A stretch of 64,000 bases of DNA from Pomphorhynchus laevis (lineage: Eukaryota; Acanthocephala; Palaeacanthocephala; Echinorhynchida; Pomphorhynchidae): assembly GCA_012934845.2 (NCBI GenBank), contig WNNJ02003583.1:1-64000 (forward strand). Direction: 5' to 3'. Positions within the stretch are counted from its first letter, which is position 1. Each line of letters opens with the position of its first letter. Of this stretch, positions 51,833 through 62,206 are shown one piece after another. The notes beneath the pieces are model-generated. The model was not told the DNA's origin, searched no databases, and saw nothing but the letters and a program-made list of their open reading frames with translations. A program made the translations under genes and the position numbers.

Positions 51833-53812
51833 CAGGAGTCGATGACAGCCTTCACCGCTAGTCGCCTTATTCCTCTTAGCAAAAATCCTGGCGTACGTCC
51901 TATAGGAATAGGAGATGTTTCCAGACGCATTATATCTAAATCAATATTGAAAATAATATCACCCCAACTGCAAACAATATGCGGGAACGTCCAATTCTGC
52001 GCCTCGCAGCGTGCTGGCACCGAATGTGTTATTCACGGTATTCGTGACTCGTTGAAGAGAAATCCTACATTCGTGCTACTCACAATAGATGCTGACAACG
52101 CATTCAACAGAGTGAATAGAATGACCGCTCTCTCAAACATGCCAAATATCTGTCCAGCATTGAACACAGTCCTTTCTAACCTATACAGAAAGCCGACACT
52201 GCTAACAATTGACAGTGAATTCTTACTATCTGCTGAAGGATTTACACAGGGCGACGTCTTTTCGATGGCAGCATTTGCCTCTGCAACACTTCCGTTACTA
52301 CTCCGTATCAAAAGAACTTGCCCAAACATTAAACAGTTATGGTACGCAGACGACGGCAACCTCATAGGTTCCCCACAAGATGTCATTGAAGCATTTAAGG
52401 TGCTTCAATCTGTCGGCCCCTCATATGGCGTACACTTGAATCCGGAAAAATGCAAGGTATATTCCAACGGGAACGACATCTCGACTTTCCAATCGTTACT
52501 TGATAACGCTGGAGTCTCCATCGTTGAGGATGGCTTACCCGTTCTTGGAGTACCAATCGGATCAGCCGAATACATAGAGACGTTTATACGATCATCAGTT
52601 TCCTCCCTTTGCACATTAGTGTCACAGTTGAAGAAAGTAGGAGAGTTAGACACTCAGGTTGCATACGTGTGCTTAATTAAGTCTATTCAGCATAAATGGA
52701 CACATACTCAACGATGCTATGAATGCCCCTCTGCGTGGTTCGCACCTCTGACACTGAAACTAAAGTCTACAATATCACATCTTTTTGACATTGATATTTC
52801 TCAAGACGATATCTTATGGCGCACATGCCAGTTGAGTTTTCGCAACGGCGGTTTATGCATTAGAGATCCGTCCACGTTACCAAGCAACGAATATCGATCA
52901 TCGACCTCAGTGTGTGAGCCAAGCATACAAGGATATATTGGCTCGGTACTTAATTCTATGCAGGAGACAATTATTAAAAATCTACGGGCAGCAAAAGCCT
53001 CTAGTGAAAAGCTAGACCAAGAAGATATTTTGAGCAATGCGAGTGGAATTCTGTGTACCGCAATTGAGCATGCTTCAACAACAGGGGCCTCGTCATGGCT
53101 ATCCGGATATCCTACATTCGATCGAGCAACTCGATTAAGTAACATCGAGTTTTGTGATTCTATTTCTTCTAGATACGGAATTACGCCTAAATCCGCACCA
53201 ACTCAATGTAAATGTAGGCAGATTAATACAGTTGCCCATGCTCTCTCATGCCCATTCGGTGGGCTTCCGTCGATGCGACACGATGCCGTGCGCGATTTTA
53301 TTGCCTATCAGCTAACAGAAACATCGTATAACGTACAAGTCGAGCCGCTGCTTACACCAGTCCCGCCAAACTTTGACTTTAGAAACGGCTTAACGACAAA
53401 AGACCGTGATGCTAGGCTCGACATTGCATGCTCAGGGTTGTATGGTGATAGGAGTGAGCGAACTTTCTTCGACATTTGCGTGTTTAACGCTTTCGCTCAG
53501 TCCAACTCCTCCAAGACACCAGAGTCCTGCTATAAGTACCACCAACAGCGAAAGCGCAGTAAATATCTCGAAAGAATAACAGAGTTCGAGCGGGGGTCTC
53601 TTGTACCCGCCGTCTTCTCATTCTCAGGTGGAAGCGGTGAAAATGCCACACAACTTTTAAGACGGATCGCATCTAAATTGGCAAATAAGCGAGCAAGCAG
53701 ATACCCCGACGAGCTTACAAAGCTTAGAACGCGTCTAGGCCTATTACTTGCAAAAATGACATCGCGATGCATCAGAGGAACGCGATCTGCAATCGGACGT
53801 CCAGAATTTTGA
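51833..53812 (+). CDS. R4-like LINE copy C, 5'-truncated, RT and endonuclease open
   Basis: The element begins directly after (ATT)n, inside the RT: SMTAFTASRLIPLSKNPGVR is the first homologous stretch. The frame is then open to 53812: motif A LTIDADNAFNRVNR, motif B AEGFTQGDVFSMAAF, motif C QLWYADDGN, zinc motif CKCRQINTVAHALSC, ARLDIACSGLYGDRSERTFF and YHQQRKRSKYLERI. The CXC module and N-terminal domain are missing through 5' truncation, the usual outcome of incomplete reverse transcription. The ATG upstream in the frame lies in microsatellite sequence and is not meaningful. Hairpin 53841-53860, then a tail and (ATT)n. Confidence 0.85.
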   Translation, partial: QESMTAFTASRLIPLSKNPGVRPIGIGDVSRRIISKSILKIISPQLQTICGNVQFCASQRAGTECVIHGIRDSLKRNPTFVLLTIDADNAFNRVNRMTALSNMPNICPALNTVLSNLYRKPTLLTIDSEFLLSAEGFTQGDVFSMAAFASATLPLLLRIKRTCPNIKQLWYADDGNLIGSPQDVIEAFKVLQSVGPSYGVHLNPEKCKVYSNGNDISTFQSLLDNAGVSIVEDGLPVLGVPIGSAEYIETFIRSSVSSLCTLVSQLKKVGELDTQVAYVCLIKSIQHKWTHTQRCYECPSAWFAPLTLKLKSTISHLFDIDISQDDILWRTCQLSFRNGGLCIRDPSTLPSNEYRSSTSVCEPSIQGYIGSVLNSMQETIIKNLRAAKASSEKLDQEDILSNASGILCTAIEHASTTGASSWLSGYPTFDRATRLSNIEFCDSISSRYGITPKSAPTQCKCRQINTVAHALSCPFGGLPSMRHDAVRDFIAYQLTETSYNVQVEPLLTPVPPNFDFRNGLTTKDRDARLDIACSGLYGDRSERTFFDICVFNAFAQSNSSKTPESCYKYHQQRKRSKYLERITEFERGSLVPAVFSFSGGSGENATQLLRRIASKLANKRASRYPDELTKLRTRLGLLLAKMTSRCIRGTRSAIGRPEF

Positions 53813-53912
53813 ACCCAAACTGAACTTAATTATCATTTACGGGCCCATTTGCGGGTAACCCAGAGATTGTAAAATAATAATAATAGATTAATTATTATTA
53901 TTATGTTATAAT

Positions 53913-55034
53913 AAATGGTCGCATCTCCTGAGGACTTGTGAATGTTCTGTAGATTGGATTGGTCCTCTGTCTGAAAGAATAAAAATGATGATATCTAAGC
54001 TGTTTAATATCGATCTTTCAAGTGATGAATTTATATGGAGAACGCTTTGCCTCAGTTACAGGGACGGTGGCGTAAGTATACGTGATCCTTCAGCATTGGT
54101 TCAATCGGAATATGAATCATCTACTTCCCTATGCGCTCCATGTTTGGAAGGTTACTCCGGCGAATCACTAAAAGGAAAACAAGATACGATAATTAAACTA
54201 ATCCGCGCTCAAAATATCTCCCGTTGTAAAATTAATCGCAATAATATTCTCGATAATTGCAATCATTTATTGAGAAGGTCAATAGAACACTCGTCAGTCA
54301 AAGGTGCATCATCATGGCTTTCAGTTTATCCATCGCATGAAAGGAATTCAAGGCTAAGCAACGATGAATTTCGAGACGCTATGGCGGCGCGATACGGTTT
54401 TCTTCCAAAAAGCGCTCCGTCCTATTGTCAATGTGGTACAGTAAATTCTCTGGCGCACTCGCTTTCGTGTTCACTTGGTGGACTTCCATCTATGAGACAT
54501 GACGTGGTACGGGATTTCTTAGCATACACGCTTACTGAGATATGTCCATCTGTACAAATCGAACCTCGACTGGCGCCTGTTTCTTCAAATGTAACTTTCT
54601 TGAAACAAACAACTACTAAGGATAAAGAAGCGAGATTGGACATATCATGCAACGGATTGTTTGGTGACAAGACGGAACGTACTTTAATAGATGTTTGCAT
54701 TTTTAATGCGCTCGCGCCGTCGAATTTATCAAGGAATCCAAGTGCGTGTTTTGAGTATCACGAAAGCCGAAAAAGAAATAAATATCTAGAAAGAATAACC
54801 GAAATTGAAAGAGCATCTTTCATTCCTGTTGTATTGTCGAACTCTGGAGGTGCAGGTAAGGGCACGGAAAGTCTTCTGAAAAAAATCGCGAATACTATCG
54901 CCGAAAGAGCAGAGGTTAAGTATTCGGATGTAATTTCAACGCTGCGTTGTAGAATAGGCATCCGTCTCGCAAGGATGGTATCCCGGTGCATTAGAGGATC
55001 CAGATCGGCGTTTCATCGTCCAGTTTTTGCATAA
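53913..55034 (+). CDS. R4-like LINE copy D, 5'-truncated, C-terminal half open
   Basis: Homology begins at KWSHLLRTCECSVDW (thumb region) right after an (ATT)n tract. The frame is open to 55034: DGGVSIRDPSALVQSEYESS, KGASSWLSVYP, zinc motif CQCGTVNSLAHSLSC, ARLDISCNGLFGDKTERTLI, YHESRKRNKYLERI and a C-terminus CIRGSRSAFHRPVFA. The endonuclease Asp is kept (RTLIDVCIFN). No RT is left. Hairpin 55075-55094 (CCC-ATTAGA-GGG), then poly(A). Confidence 0.85.
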   Translation, partial: KWSHLLRTCECSVDWIGPLSERIKMMISKLFNIDLSSDEFIWRTLCLSYRDGGVSIRDPSALVQSEYESSTSLCAPCLEGYSGESLKGKQDTIIKLIRAQNISRCKINRNNILDNCNHLLRRSIEHSSVKGASSWLSVYPSHERNSRLSNDEFRDAMAARYGFLPKSAPSYCQCGTVNSLAHSLSCSLGGLPSMRHDVVRDFLAYTLTEICPSVQIEPRLAPVSSNVTFLKQTTTKDKEARLDISCNGLFGDKTERTLIDVCIFNALAPSNLSRNPSACFEYHESRKRNKYLERITEIERASFIPVVLSNSGGAGKGTESLLKKIANTIAERAEVKYSDVISTLRCRIGIRLARMVSRCIRGSRSAFHRPVFA

Positions 55035-55140
55035 CTACACATACAGATAATTATTTTTTTTGAATTGACAAATAGGGCCCATTAGAGGGTTACCTTTAAT
55101 TTTATGTTTTACTAATAAAGAAAATAAATTAAAAAAAAAA

Positions 55141-55250
55141 AAATTATTATGTTATGGTATTTATACCACTATTTTAAATGTATAGAGGCCCATTTGTGGG
55201 AACCTTAATTGTACAAATTAAAATTTTAATAAATTGTTATTATTAAAACA
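55141..55250 (+). mobile_element. R4-like LINE, 3' end only (relative of copy B)
   Basis: About 100 bp, almost identical to 51707-51800: ATGGTATTTATACCACTAT, the hairpin (55187-55204), CTTAATTGTACAAATT and the AT-rich end. It is an extremely 5'-truncated insertion. Near identity to B suggests recent insertion. Confidence 0.85.
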
Positions 55251-55374
55251 AAAAAAAAATTATGAAAATTATAAAAATATTATTATTATGAATAATTATG
55301 AAGAACGATTATAGAAGAACGATAAATTCGATTACAAGATAAATTCGATTACAAGATTATTATTATTATTATTT
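55251..55374 (+). repeat. 17-bp repeats and (ATT)n before intact R4-like copy E
   Basis: After ATTATGAAAATTATAAAAAT and similar AT-rich units, two units of GATAAATTCGATTACAA (55321-55354) run into (ATT)n at 55356-55374. This is the same arrangement as before copy A. Confidence 0.8.
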
Positions 55375-55449
55375 TGGTAATAATAAATCAGCAAACTGAT
55401 TTGTGGTTTAAAAAGTCAAAACCTAAAAGCAAATAACAATCCCCAATTA

Positions 55450-58400
55450 ATGCCAAAGGGCAAACCTGCGACTGAGCTGAAATGCTGTTCATGCAATGGC
55501 CCAAACGCGAAATGCAAAGGCTGTCAGTGTGCTAAGAAGAAAATATTTTGCTTAAACTGTTCCGCAGTAAATTGTACAAATCATCATGTTGATTCCAGTC
55601 CAACTGATATAACTAATGTGTCTATGTCAACCATGAAACAAACTAATTCAAACCTATCAATGTCATATTATAGAGGTTGTCATGTTGCTCATCCACTAAT
55701 TATCGATTGCACATACGATACATCAGGAGACTCTGAAAATTTATCCGTGATCGACATCTTTACGAGAGTTGTACATTGGCAACCTAACTTATTCAGACTT
55801 CCGAAATGTATAGAATCCAAAAAATTTATATCAGAGCTTGCACGTATATACAGGGATTCGTTAACTAATTCGGAAGATTTTCATAAGTACATAATCTTTA
55901 GTCATCTAATTCTACAAAGGAACGTACGTAATACTATTAAATCATTAAAAGCAACTTTATCACGACGACTAGATCTGTGGTTCAAGAATGAATTTGGTAA
56001 ATTATATGCGGAAGCCTTGGCGCTGCAAAGTATGAAAACATTGAAAGTGAAATCACCAAAAACAAACGACTGGCGCAAAAGCTTCATCTCACTAGTAGAG
56101 AGCTCTAGATTGAGCACAGCAATACATCTTTTAGATCCTGAGTCTAAAGTTGGAGTTCCCTTGCTACCTGATGATTTGGTTGGTTCTAGATCCGTACGAG
56201 AATTATTACTTGACAAACACCCTGCGCAGGCTCCATTGAATCCAGATGCTATTAACTGGAAGGTCCAAATTACTGCTCCAAGTTTCCATTCAGTGATATT
56301 CGATTCTATTAACAGTGAATTAATTATACACATGGCCAAACGGGTGAAAGGTGGTGCAGGTCCTTCTGGCTTAGATGCGTTAGCTTGGATGAATATGCTA
56401 ACAAAATTTGGTAACGAATCAATACAATTGGCTGAAGCTCTCTCAATATTTGCACGGTCTCTAGCAACTGAACACTTGCCTAATGATGTTACAAAAGTAC
56501 TGACTACTAATAGATTAATTGCCTTAACGAAAGAATCAGGTATAAGGCCTATAGGCATTGGAGACGTTAGTAGAAGAATAATGTCAAAGGCTATTCTCTC
56601 TCTCCTTTCAGACGACATACAACAAGTTTGTGGACGATTACAAATGTGTGCTGGTCAGCGAGCCGGAGTTGAGTGTGTCACCCACGCAGTTCGTGATTGC
56701 TTGTTCAGAAATCCTGACGCAGTTCTTTTGACGATCGACGCAGATAATGCATTTAATAGAATTAACAGATCAGCAGCTCTTATTAACATTTCTCGCATAT
56801 GTCCATCGATGTCTACAGTATTGCACAACCTCTATGATAGTCCATCCCAATTATCGATTGGAAATGAATTTATAACATCTTACGAAGGCTTCACACAGGG
56901 CGATGTACTATCAATGTCTGCTTACGCAGTAGCGACCATACCGCTATTGAAGGTCATCGAAGACAAATTCCCTCGTATCAATCAATTCTGGTACGCGGAT
57001 GATGGTAATTTAGTCGGTGAAACTAATCAAATCTACAACTCATTCAAATTTCTATGCGAACACGGACCTGCTTTTGGATTCAATATAAATAAAGAAAAGT
57101 GTGTGCTGCTAACTACACCTGATAAAGCCACTGATATGTACAAACTGTTTAAAGACACAGGAATAAAAATCGCCGTCGATGGAACCATAGTATTGGGTGC
57201 TCCGATCGGGGATGATAATTATATTCACAAAACGATAAGCTCCAAAATTTCTAAATACTGCTTACTTGTTGATCGTTTAGCTGACGTCGGTGTTATTGAT
57301 TTACAGGTAAGCTATGCTAGTATGACCAGAGCTTTGCAGCATAAATATATACACATGCAACGAACGACGAATTGCTTAAATGGCTGGTTCGATGAATTAA
57401 ACGATACTATTCGGCGTCGCTTTGACGAACTTTTTAATTTGAACTCAACGAACGACAATTCCATGTGGCCATTATTTTCGCTCCCATTAAGACATGGTGG
57501 TCTAGGCATAGTTGACCCACGAGTCACAGCACAAGTAGAGTTCGAAAACTCTGAGAAGCTATGTCTTCCTTATTTAGGCGGCTTGTATGGGGTTGAGTTA
57601 AAGGCGGAGCAAGATAAGTATATTTCCCAGATACGCACATCAAAAAACGAGATGCACAAATCGCTACTTATGGATAAGCTATCTGATTTAGATAAAACTA
57701 CTATATGCATATTGGAGCACCTACAAGTCAAGGGTGCTTCCTCATGGCTATCCACGTATCCTACAAATGACCGTTGTACTCGTCTTAATAATATGGAATT
57801 TCGGGATGCAATTGGAGCTCGGTACAATAGACTGTCTTGCGATGTTCCCTTACATTGCCCATGCGGTGAACGAACATCACTGGCACACTCACTAACTTGT
57901 CCAACTGGAGGTCATCCTTCGATTAGACACGATTTGATTCGTGATATATTATCCAATACCATGACCGAAATTTGCGATAATGTCCAGACAGAACCAGCTT
58001 TGAAATCAGTACATCATAGTATCGTGTTCGAGCGCACAAGCACTTCTAGAGATCATGAAGCACGATTAGACATTGCTTGCTATGGATTTTACGGAGGTCG
58101 TTCTGAGCGAACTTTATTCGACACATGCGTATTCAACGCATTCGCGCCGTCCAACCTCTCGAAGTCAACAACGTCCGCCTTTGAATTCCACGAAAAGCGA
58201 AAAATCGCAAAGTATCAAGAGAGAGTCATACTAATAGAGAGGGCAAACTTTGCGCCATTGGTGTTTTCTTGTTTTGGTGGTGAAAGTAAATCGTCGGTCA
58301 CGATAATTCAGCGCATTGCTCGTAAATTGGCAATTAGAAAAAGACACACATATGCAGAGGAATTGACACGTCTTCGGTCAACGATTGGCATACAACTGGC

Positions 58401-58461
58401 TCGCTCAATTTCTTTATGCGTTCGGGGTGCCCGTTCTGCTCGCAATCGCCCTGCGCGCTAA
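55450..58461 (+). CDS. R4-like LINE copy E: CXC module, RT, restriction-like endonuclease, intact
   Basis: 1003 codons, no breaks. Start MPKGKPAT, about 75 nt after the (ATT)n junction. CXC-like module with Cys 12, 13, 15, 22, 25, 27, 34, 37, 42, exactly as in copy A. Then RVVHWQPNLFRLPKC, GGAGPSGLDALAW, RPIGIGDVSRRIMSKA, motif A LTIDADNAFNRINR (about 428), motif B YEGFTQGDVLSMSAY (about 479) and motif C FWYADDGNLVG (about 513). RHGGLGIVDP, zinc motif CPCGERTSLAHSLTC (about 803), ARLDIACYGFYGGRSERTLF (about 870), HEKRKIAKYQERV and CVRGARSARNRPAR follow. It differs clearly from copy A, so the two are separate lineages rather than a recent pair. The 3' UTR has no family hairpin and ends in poly(A). 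Confidence 0.9.
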   Translation: MPKGKPATELKCCSCNGPNAKCKGCQCAKKKIFCLNCSAVNCTNHHVDSSPTDITNVSMSTMKQTNSNLSMSYYRGCHVAHPLIIDCTYDTSGDSENLSVIDIFTRVVHWQPNLFRLPKCIESKKFISELARIYRDSLTNSEDFHKYIIFSHLILQRNVRNTIKSLKATLSRRLDLWFKNEFGKLYAEALALQSMKTLKVKSPKTNDWRKSFISLVESSRLSTAIHLLDPESKVGVPLLPDDLVGSRSVRELLLDKHPAQAPLNPDAINWKVQITAPSFHSVIFDSINSELIIHMAKRVKGGAGPSGLDALAWMNMLTKFGNESIQLAEALSIFARSLATEHLPNDVTKVLTTNRLIALTKESGIRPIGIGDVSRRIMSKAILSLLSDDIQQVCGRLQMCAGQRAGVECVTHAVRDCLFRNPDAVLLTIDADNAFNRINRSAALINISRICPSMSTVLHNLYDSPSQLSIGNEFITSYEGFTQGDVLSMSAYAVATIPLLKVIEDKFPRINQFWYADDGNLVGETNQIYNSFKFLCEHGPAFGFNINKEKCVLLTTPDKATDMYKLFKDTGIKIAVDGTIVLGAPIGDDNYIHKTISSKISKYCLLVDRLADVGVIDLQVSYASMTRALQHKYIHMQRTTNCLNGWFDELNDTIRRRFDELFNLNSTNDNSMWPLFSLPLRHGGLGIVDPRVTAQVEFENSEKLCLPYLGGLYGVELKAEQDKYISQIRTSKNEMHKSLLMDKLSDLDKTTICILEHLQVKGASSWLSTYPTNDRCTRLNNMEFRDAIGARYNRLSCDVPLHCPCGERTSLAHSLTCPTGGHPSIRHDLIRDILSNTMTEICDNVQTEPALKSVHHSIVFERTSTSRDHEARLDIACYGFYGGRSERTLFDTCVFNAFAPSNLSKSTTSAFEFHEKRKIAKYQERVILIERANFAPLVFSCFGGESKSSVTIIQRIARKLAIRKRHTYAEELTRLRSTIGIQLARSISLCVRGARSARNRPAR

Positions 58462-58587
58462 ATGAAAAAACGTACAATATTCTTTTAAATTATTTGACGC
58501 ATCACGTTTTTTGTGTTTGTTTGTACATTTTGGAGTTCTTATAAAAAAATTATTCTCTCTTAAAAAAAAAAAAAAAATTATGAAAAA

Positions 58588-60158
58588 TACAGGATGAATG
58601 TCCGGGCATAATACAACGCTGGTTTGCGGATGACGCGAATTTTGTTGGACAACCACATGATCTTAAACGTGCTTGGAATATAATAGAAACATTTGGGCCA
58701 GGAATCGGCTATTTTGTAAATCCTTCGAAAACATGTTTGCTGCTTCATCACAAGCAAAGAGACGTGGAACAGATGTTTCACGGAATAAAAATAGAGTATG
58801 ACGGGATCGGAATATTGGGATCCTTCATTGGTACAACCAGTTACATAAAGCATGAGACACATAAGAAATTGGAAATGTGGACTCACTCAATTGGACGCAT
58901 CAGCGAGGTATGTGAATCGGACCCACACATCGGTTTTATCGGACTATCGAAATCCTTACAATGGAAGTGGACCCACTTTCTTAGAACAATCAATTGTCAT
59001 GAGGACATGTTGGCTCCTTTACGTGAATCGCTGCTATTTCGCATATTTCCCGTCCTAACAAAGCATCAGATCTCCGATTCCATGTCAGTTGTGCTAAGCT
59101 CTCCTCTAAGACTAGGTGGAATTGGGATAATGGATCCAGTTTTCACATCGCATATTGAGCATGATTCATCGCTAGCCATGGTAAAGTCATATACCTCCGG
59201 TTCTCGTGGAGCGGCACTTCGTGAACAGCAGACATCTATCAAACTTCTGATAACTACACAAAAACGGCGAGTATTCACGGATCGTATAGCGAGCGTCAAA
59301 AACACACTATCCAACACCGAGCAGAAGGCGTTAGTGTTTGCTACAACATGTGGGGCATCTGCATGGTTAAGTACTTGTCCAACCCAAACGGAAAATTTCA
59401 TTCTCTCGCAAAACCAGTTTAGAGACGGTTTAGCAACCCGATACGGATGGATCCCAGAGGGGCTGCCATCAATTTGTGTATGTAACGCATCGTCGAGCCT
59501 TTCACACCTTCTCTCGTGCAAGCACGGTGGACTACCGATAATTCGTCATAACGAAATTAGAGATATAATCGCATGTGAACTAACAACAGTTTGCCACGGG
59601 GTAGCCACGGAACCATGTTTACAAAGAGTAGACGATCATGTTATTTTTTCAAAGCACACTACCACACGTGACGCCGAAGCAAGACTTGACATAGTCTGCA
59701 GCGGATTATTCGAGAATCGGTTCGAGCGGACGTTTTTGGACGTCGTAGTTTTTAACCCTCATGCCGCATCGTGTTCTCAAGATGATAAAGCTGCATTCAG
59801 TTATCATGAAAGCCGAAAAAATGCCAAATATGAGGAACGAGTCACATGTATTGAGAGAGGAATATTTGTGCCACTGGCGTTTTCGTGCTCAGGCGGAATT
59901 GGTCCAACAGCATTACACATTATTAAGCGTATCGCATGGTTGCAAGCGACCAGAAGAGAGGGTAGCTCGTACGCAGAATGTGTTGGCCGTTTAAAACGAA
60001 AGATCTCTGTCGTTCTATGCAGAGCCGCTTCCGAGTGTATAAGGGGCTACAGATCGGCTCGAAACCGCCCATACGCTCGAGGAACCAACGAATACCAGCT
60101 GTCAGGAAATAACTTCCCTTACACGCTGAAGGCAATGGAACGTCAAGGAGACGCATAA
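58588..60158 (+). CDS. R4-like LINE copy F, 5'-truncated
   Basis: Begins in RT motif C: IIQRWFADDANFVGQ (FADD in place of YADD). The frame is open to 60158. The thumb and C-terminal domain follow: LRLGGIGIMDP, CGASAWLSTCPTQTE, zinc motif CVCNASSSLSHLLSC, ARLDIVCSGLFENRFERTFL and YHESRKNAKYEERV. 3' hairpin at 60205-60222 (GACCC-ATTTGC-GGGTAAC), then poly(A) and ATT units. Without the RT palm this copy cannot act by itself. Confidence 0.85.
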
Positions 60159-60311
60159 ATATTCAAACGTATTTTTATCAATGTTATTAACGCTAATATT
60201 ATATGACCCATTTGCGGGTAACAATGCTTGTAAAATTTTCGAATAAATTATTATTATTAAAAAAAAAAAATTATGAAAATATATTATTATGAAAATATAT
60301 TTTTCGCGTCC

Positions 60312-62029
60312 TGATAGACGCGAAAAATGCATTCAACCAAATAAACAGAAATCTGGCACTCAGAAATATAAAATATATTTGTCCATCCCTGGATAAAATC
60401 CTACATAACACATATGGACGCACATCCGATCTGGTCGTGAATGGTACGGTACTACACTCCGCCGAAGGCTTTACGCAGGGTGATCCTCTAGCAATGGCAG
60501 CTTTTGCCCTGGCGTCCATTCCTCTGATCAACCGTTTAAAGGAAGTGGCGCCGGGTGCGAAACACGTTTGGTATGCTGATGACGGGGGATGCGTCGGCAC
60601 AATAGCAGAATTGGAAAAAATATGGAAAGAGCTACAGAGATGTGGTCCATCCTTTGGATACTTCATCAATCCCCGGAAGTGTACACTATTAGCTCATAAA
60701 GATTTAGTTGAAAATGCTGCAGTTGCTTTAACTCAACAAGGAGTTGCTATGAGGAAGGATGGAGTTAAATATCTAGGAAGTTTTATTGGAGAATATGATT
60801 TTGTGCACAACAAATGTTCAGATTTAGTTGAGAAATGGAAGAATACTTTAGATAAACTACAAAGCGTTAGCACTCAGGAGGCTTTCGCTAGCTATCTACT
60901 TCTAACAAAGGCGATACAACCCAAATTATCGTATATTGAACGTACGTGCTATATGCAACAAGCGTGGTTAAAGCCATTCCACTCTAAGCTGTTCAATGAT
61001 GTACTACCTGAAATGCTGGGATACATAGGTCAGGACAACGAAGCTGAGATGATAATATCACTCCCGAATCGTTTTGGAGGGCTGGGAATCATAAACCAAT
61101 TAAGAACGTGCGGTTCAGAGTATGAAAACTCGGTCAAGATTTGTAATCCCGCAATGAAAGGTCTAATAGGTGATGACTTGGAAACCCAGCAGAAGCAAAT
61201 ATACAAAGAAATCAAAGAATGTAACAAGAGAGAGACAGTGCGATACAGGCAAAGTATAATAGAATTATCACCCAGAGATCTATTTACAATTTTTGAAAAC
61301 GCGAGCAAAAGTGGAGCTTCGGCGTGGCTCAGCAGTAATCACGGAGCTAAAGATTTGTTCCTTAATACTCGCGAGTTTCACGATGCTCTGTTAGCTCGTT
61401 ATGACCGGCAAACCTCGAATCATGGAAGGTGTGAATGCGGTAAAAGCAATGAAGTCGCACATATACTGTCTTGCAGAACTGGAGGAATGACATTTGTACG
61501 CCACAATAGCATTAAGAGTGAACTTGCGAATCAAATTCAAAAAGTATGTCGAAGGGTAATCCAAGAACCAATATTACAGAATGTACCCGAGACCACGTCA
61601 TTTGAAGCAACATCGACGACTAGGGATCGTAATGCAAGGGCAGACATTGTGTGTAACGGCCTATTCGGACATGTGACGGAGCGGTCCTTCCTGGACATTT
61701 GCATTTTTAATAGTTTTGCTCCATCGTATGCAACGAGTCACATGTCAAATCCCTTTGTATATCACGAGGAAAGGAAGAATGGCAAATACAAAGAACGTAT
61801 AAACAGAATTGAGCGGGCTCATTTTCATCCATTTGTTATGTCAACAACGGGTGGATTGGGAAACGCGGCTAACACTGTGTTAAAAAAGGTAGCATCAATG
61901 CATGCTTTGCAAGGACCACAGAATTACGCCGAGATAATACACACATACATATGCCGATTGTCGAGAATGATGGCTCGAGTAGTATCAATGTCCATGCAGG
62001 GCGTTTGTAGCCAGACGCTAGAATTGTAA
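60312..62029 (+). CDS. R4-like LINE copy G, 5'-truncated
   Basis: Starts at RT motif A (LIDAKNAFNQINRNLALRNI). The frame is open to 62029: motif B AEGFTQGDPLAMAAF, motif C HVWYADDGGCVGT, RFGGLGIINQ, KSGASAWLSS, zinc motif CECGKSNEVAHILSC, ARADIVCNGLFGHVTERSFL and YHEERKNGKYKERI. No hairpin of the family is seen in the 3' UTR (62030-62100). Closest relative in the window: the broken copy at 29771-32600. Its 5' junction is a perfect 11-bp foldback (60300-60310 / 60317-60327). Confidence 0.85.
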
Positions 62030-62100
62030 AACATGACAAATCATAAATGTATTATTATTAATTTATCAATTATTTAAAAAAAAAATTAATGATAAAAAAA

Positions 62101-62120
62101 AATTATTATTATTATTATTT
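62101..62120. repeat. (ATT)n tract shared by two opposing LINE tails
   Basis: Marks the right end of the R4-like array. Read on the minus strand it is (AAT)n at the end of the CR1-like LINE's 3' UTR. The two elements are therefore tail to tail. Confidence 0.85.
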
Positions 62121-62206
62121 CGACAAACAGACGAGCAAAGCTCACAGTTGCACTGTTAAAAAAAGAAAAGGAAAAGTAAAGAAAAAAAAAGACTCACAAA
62201 CAAAAG

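Noticed and set aside
45458-62120. R2 element in rDNA
   Set aside because: The endonuclease type is the same, but the flanks are ATT microsatellite and poly(A), with no 28S rRNA sequence.
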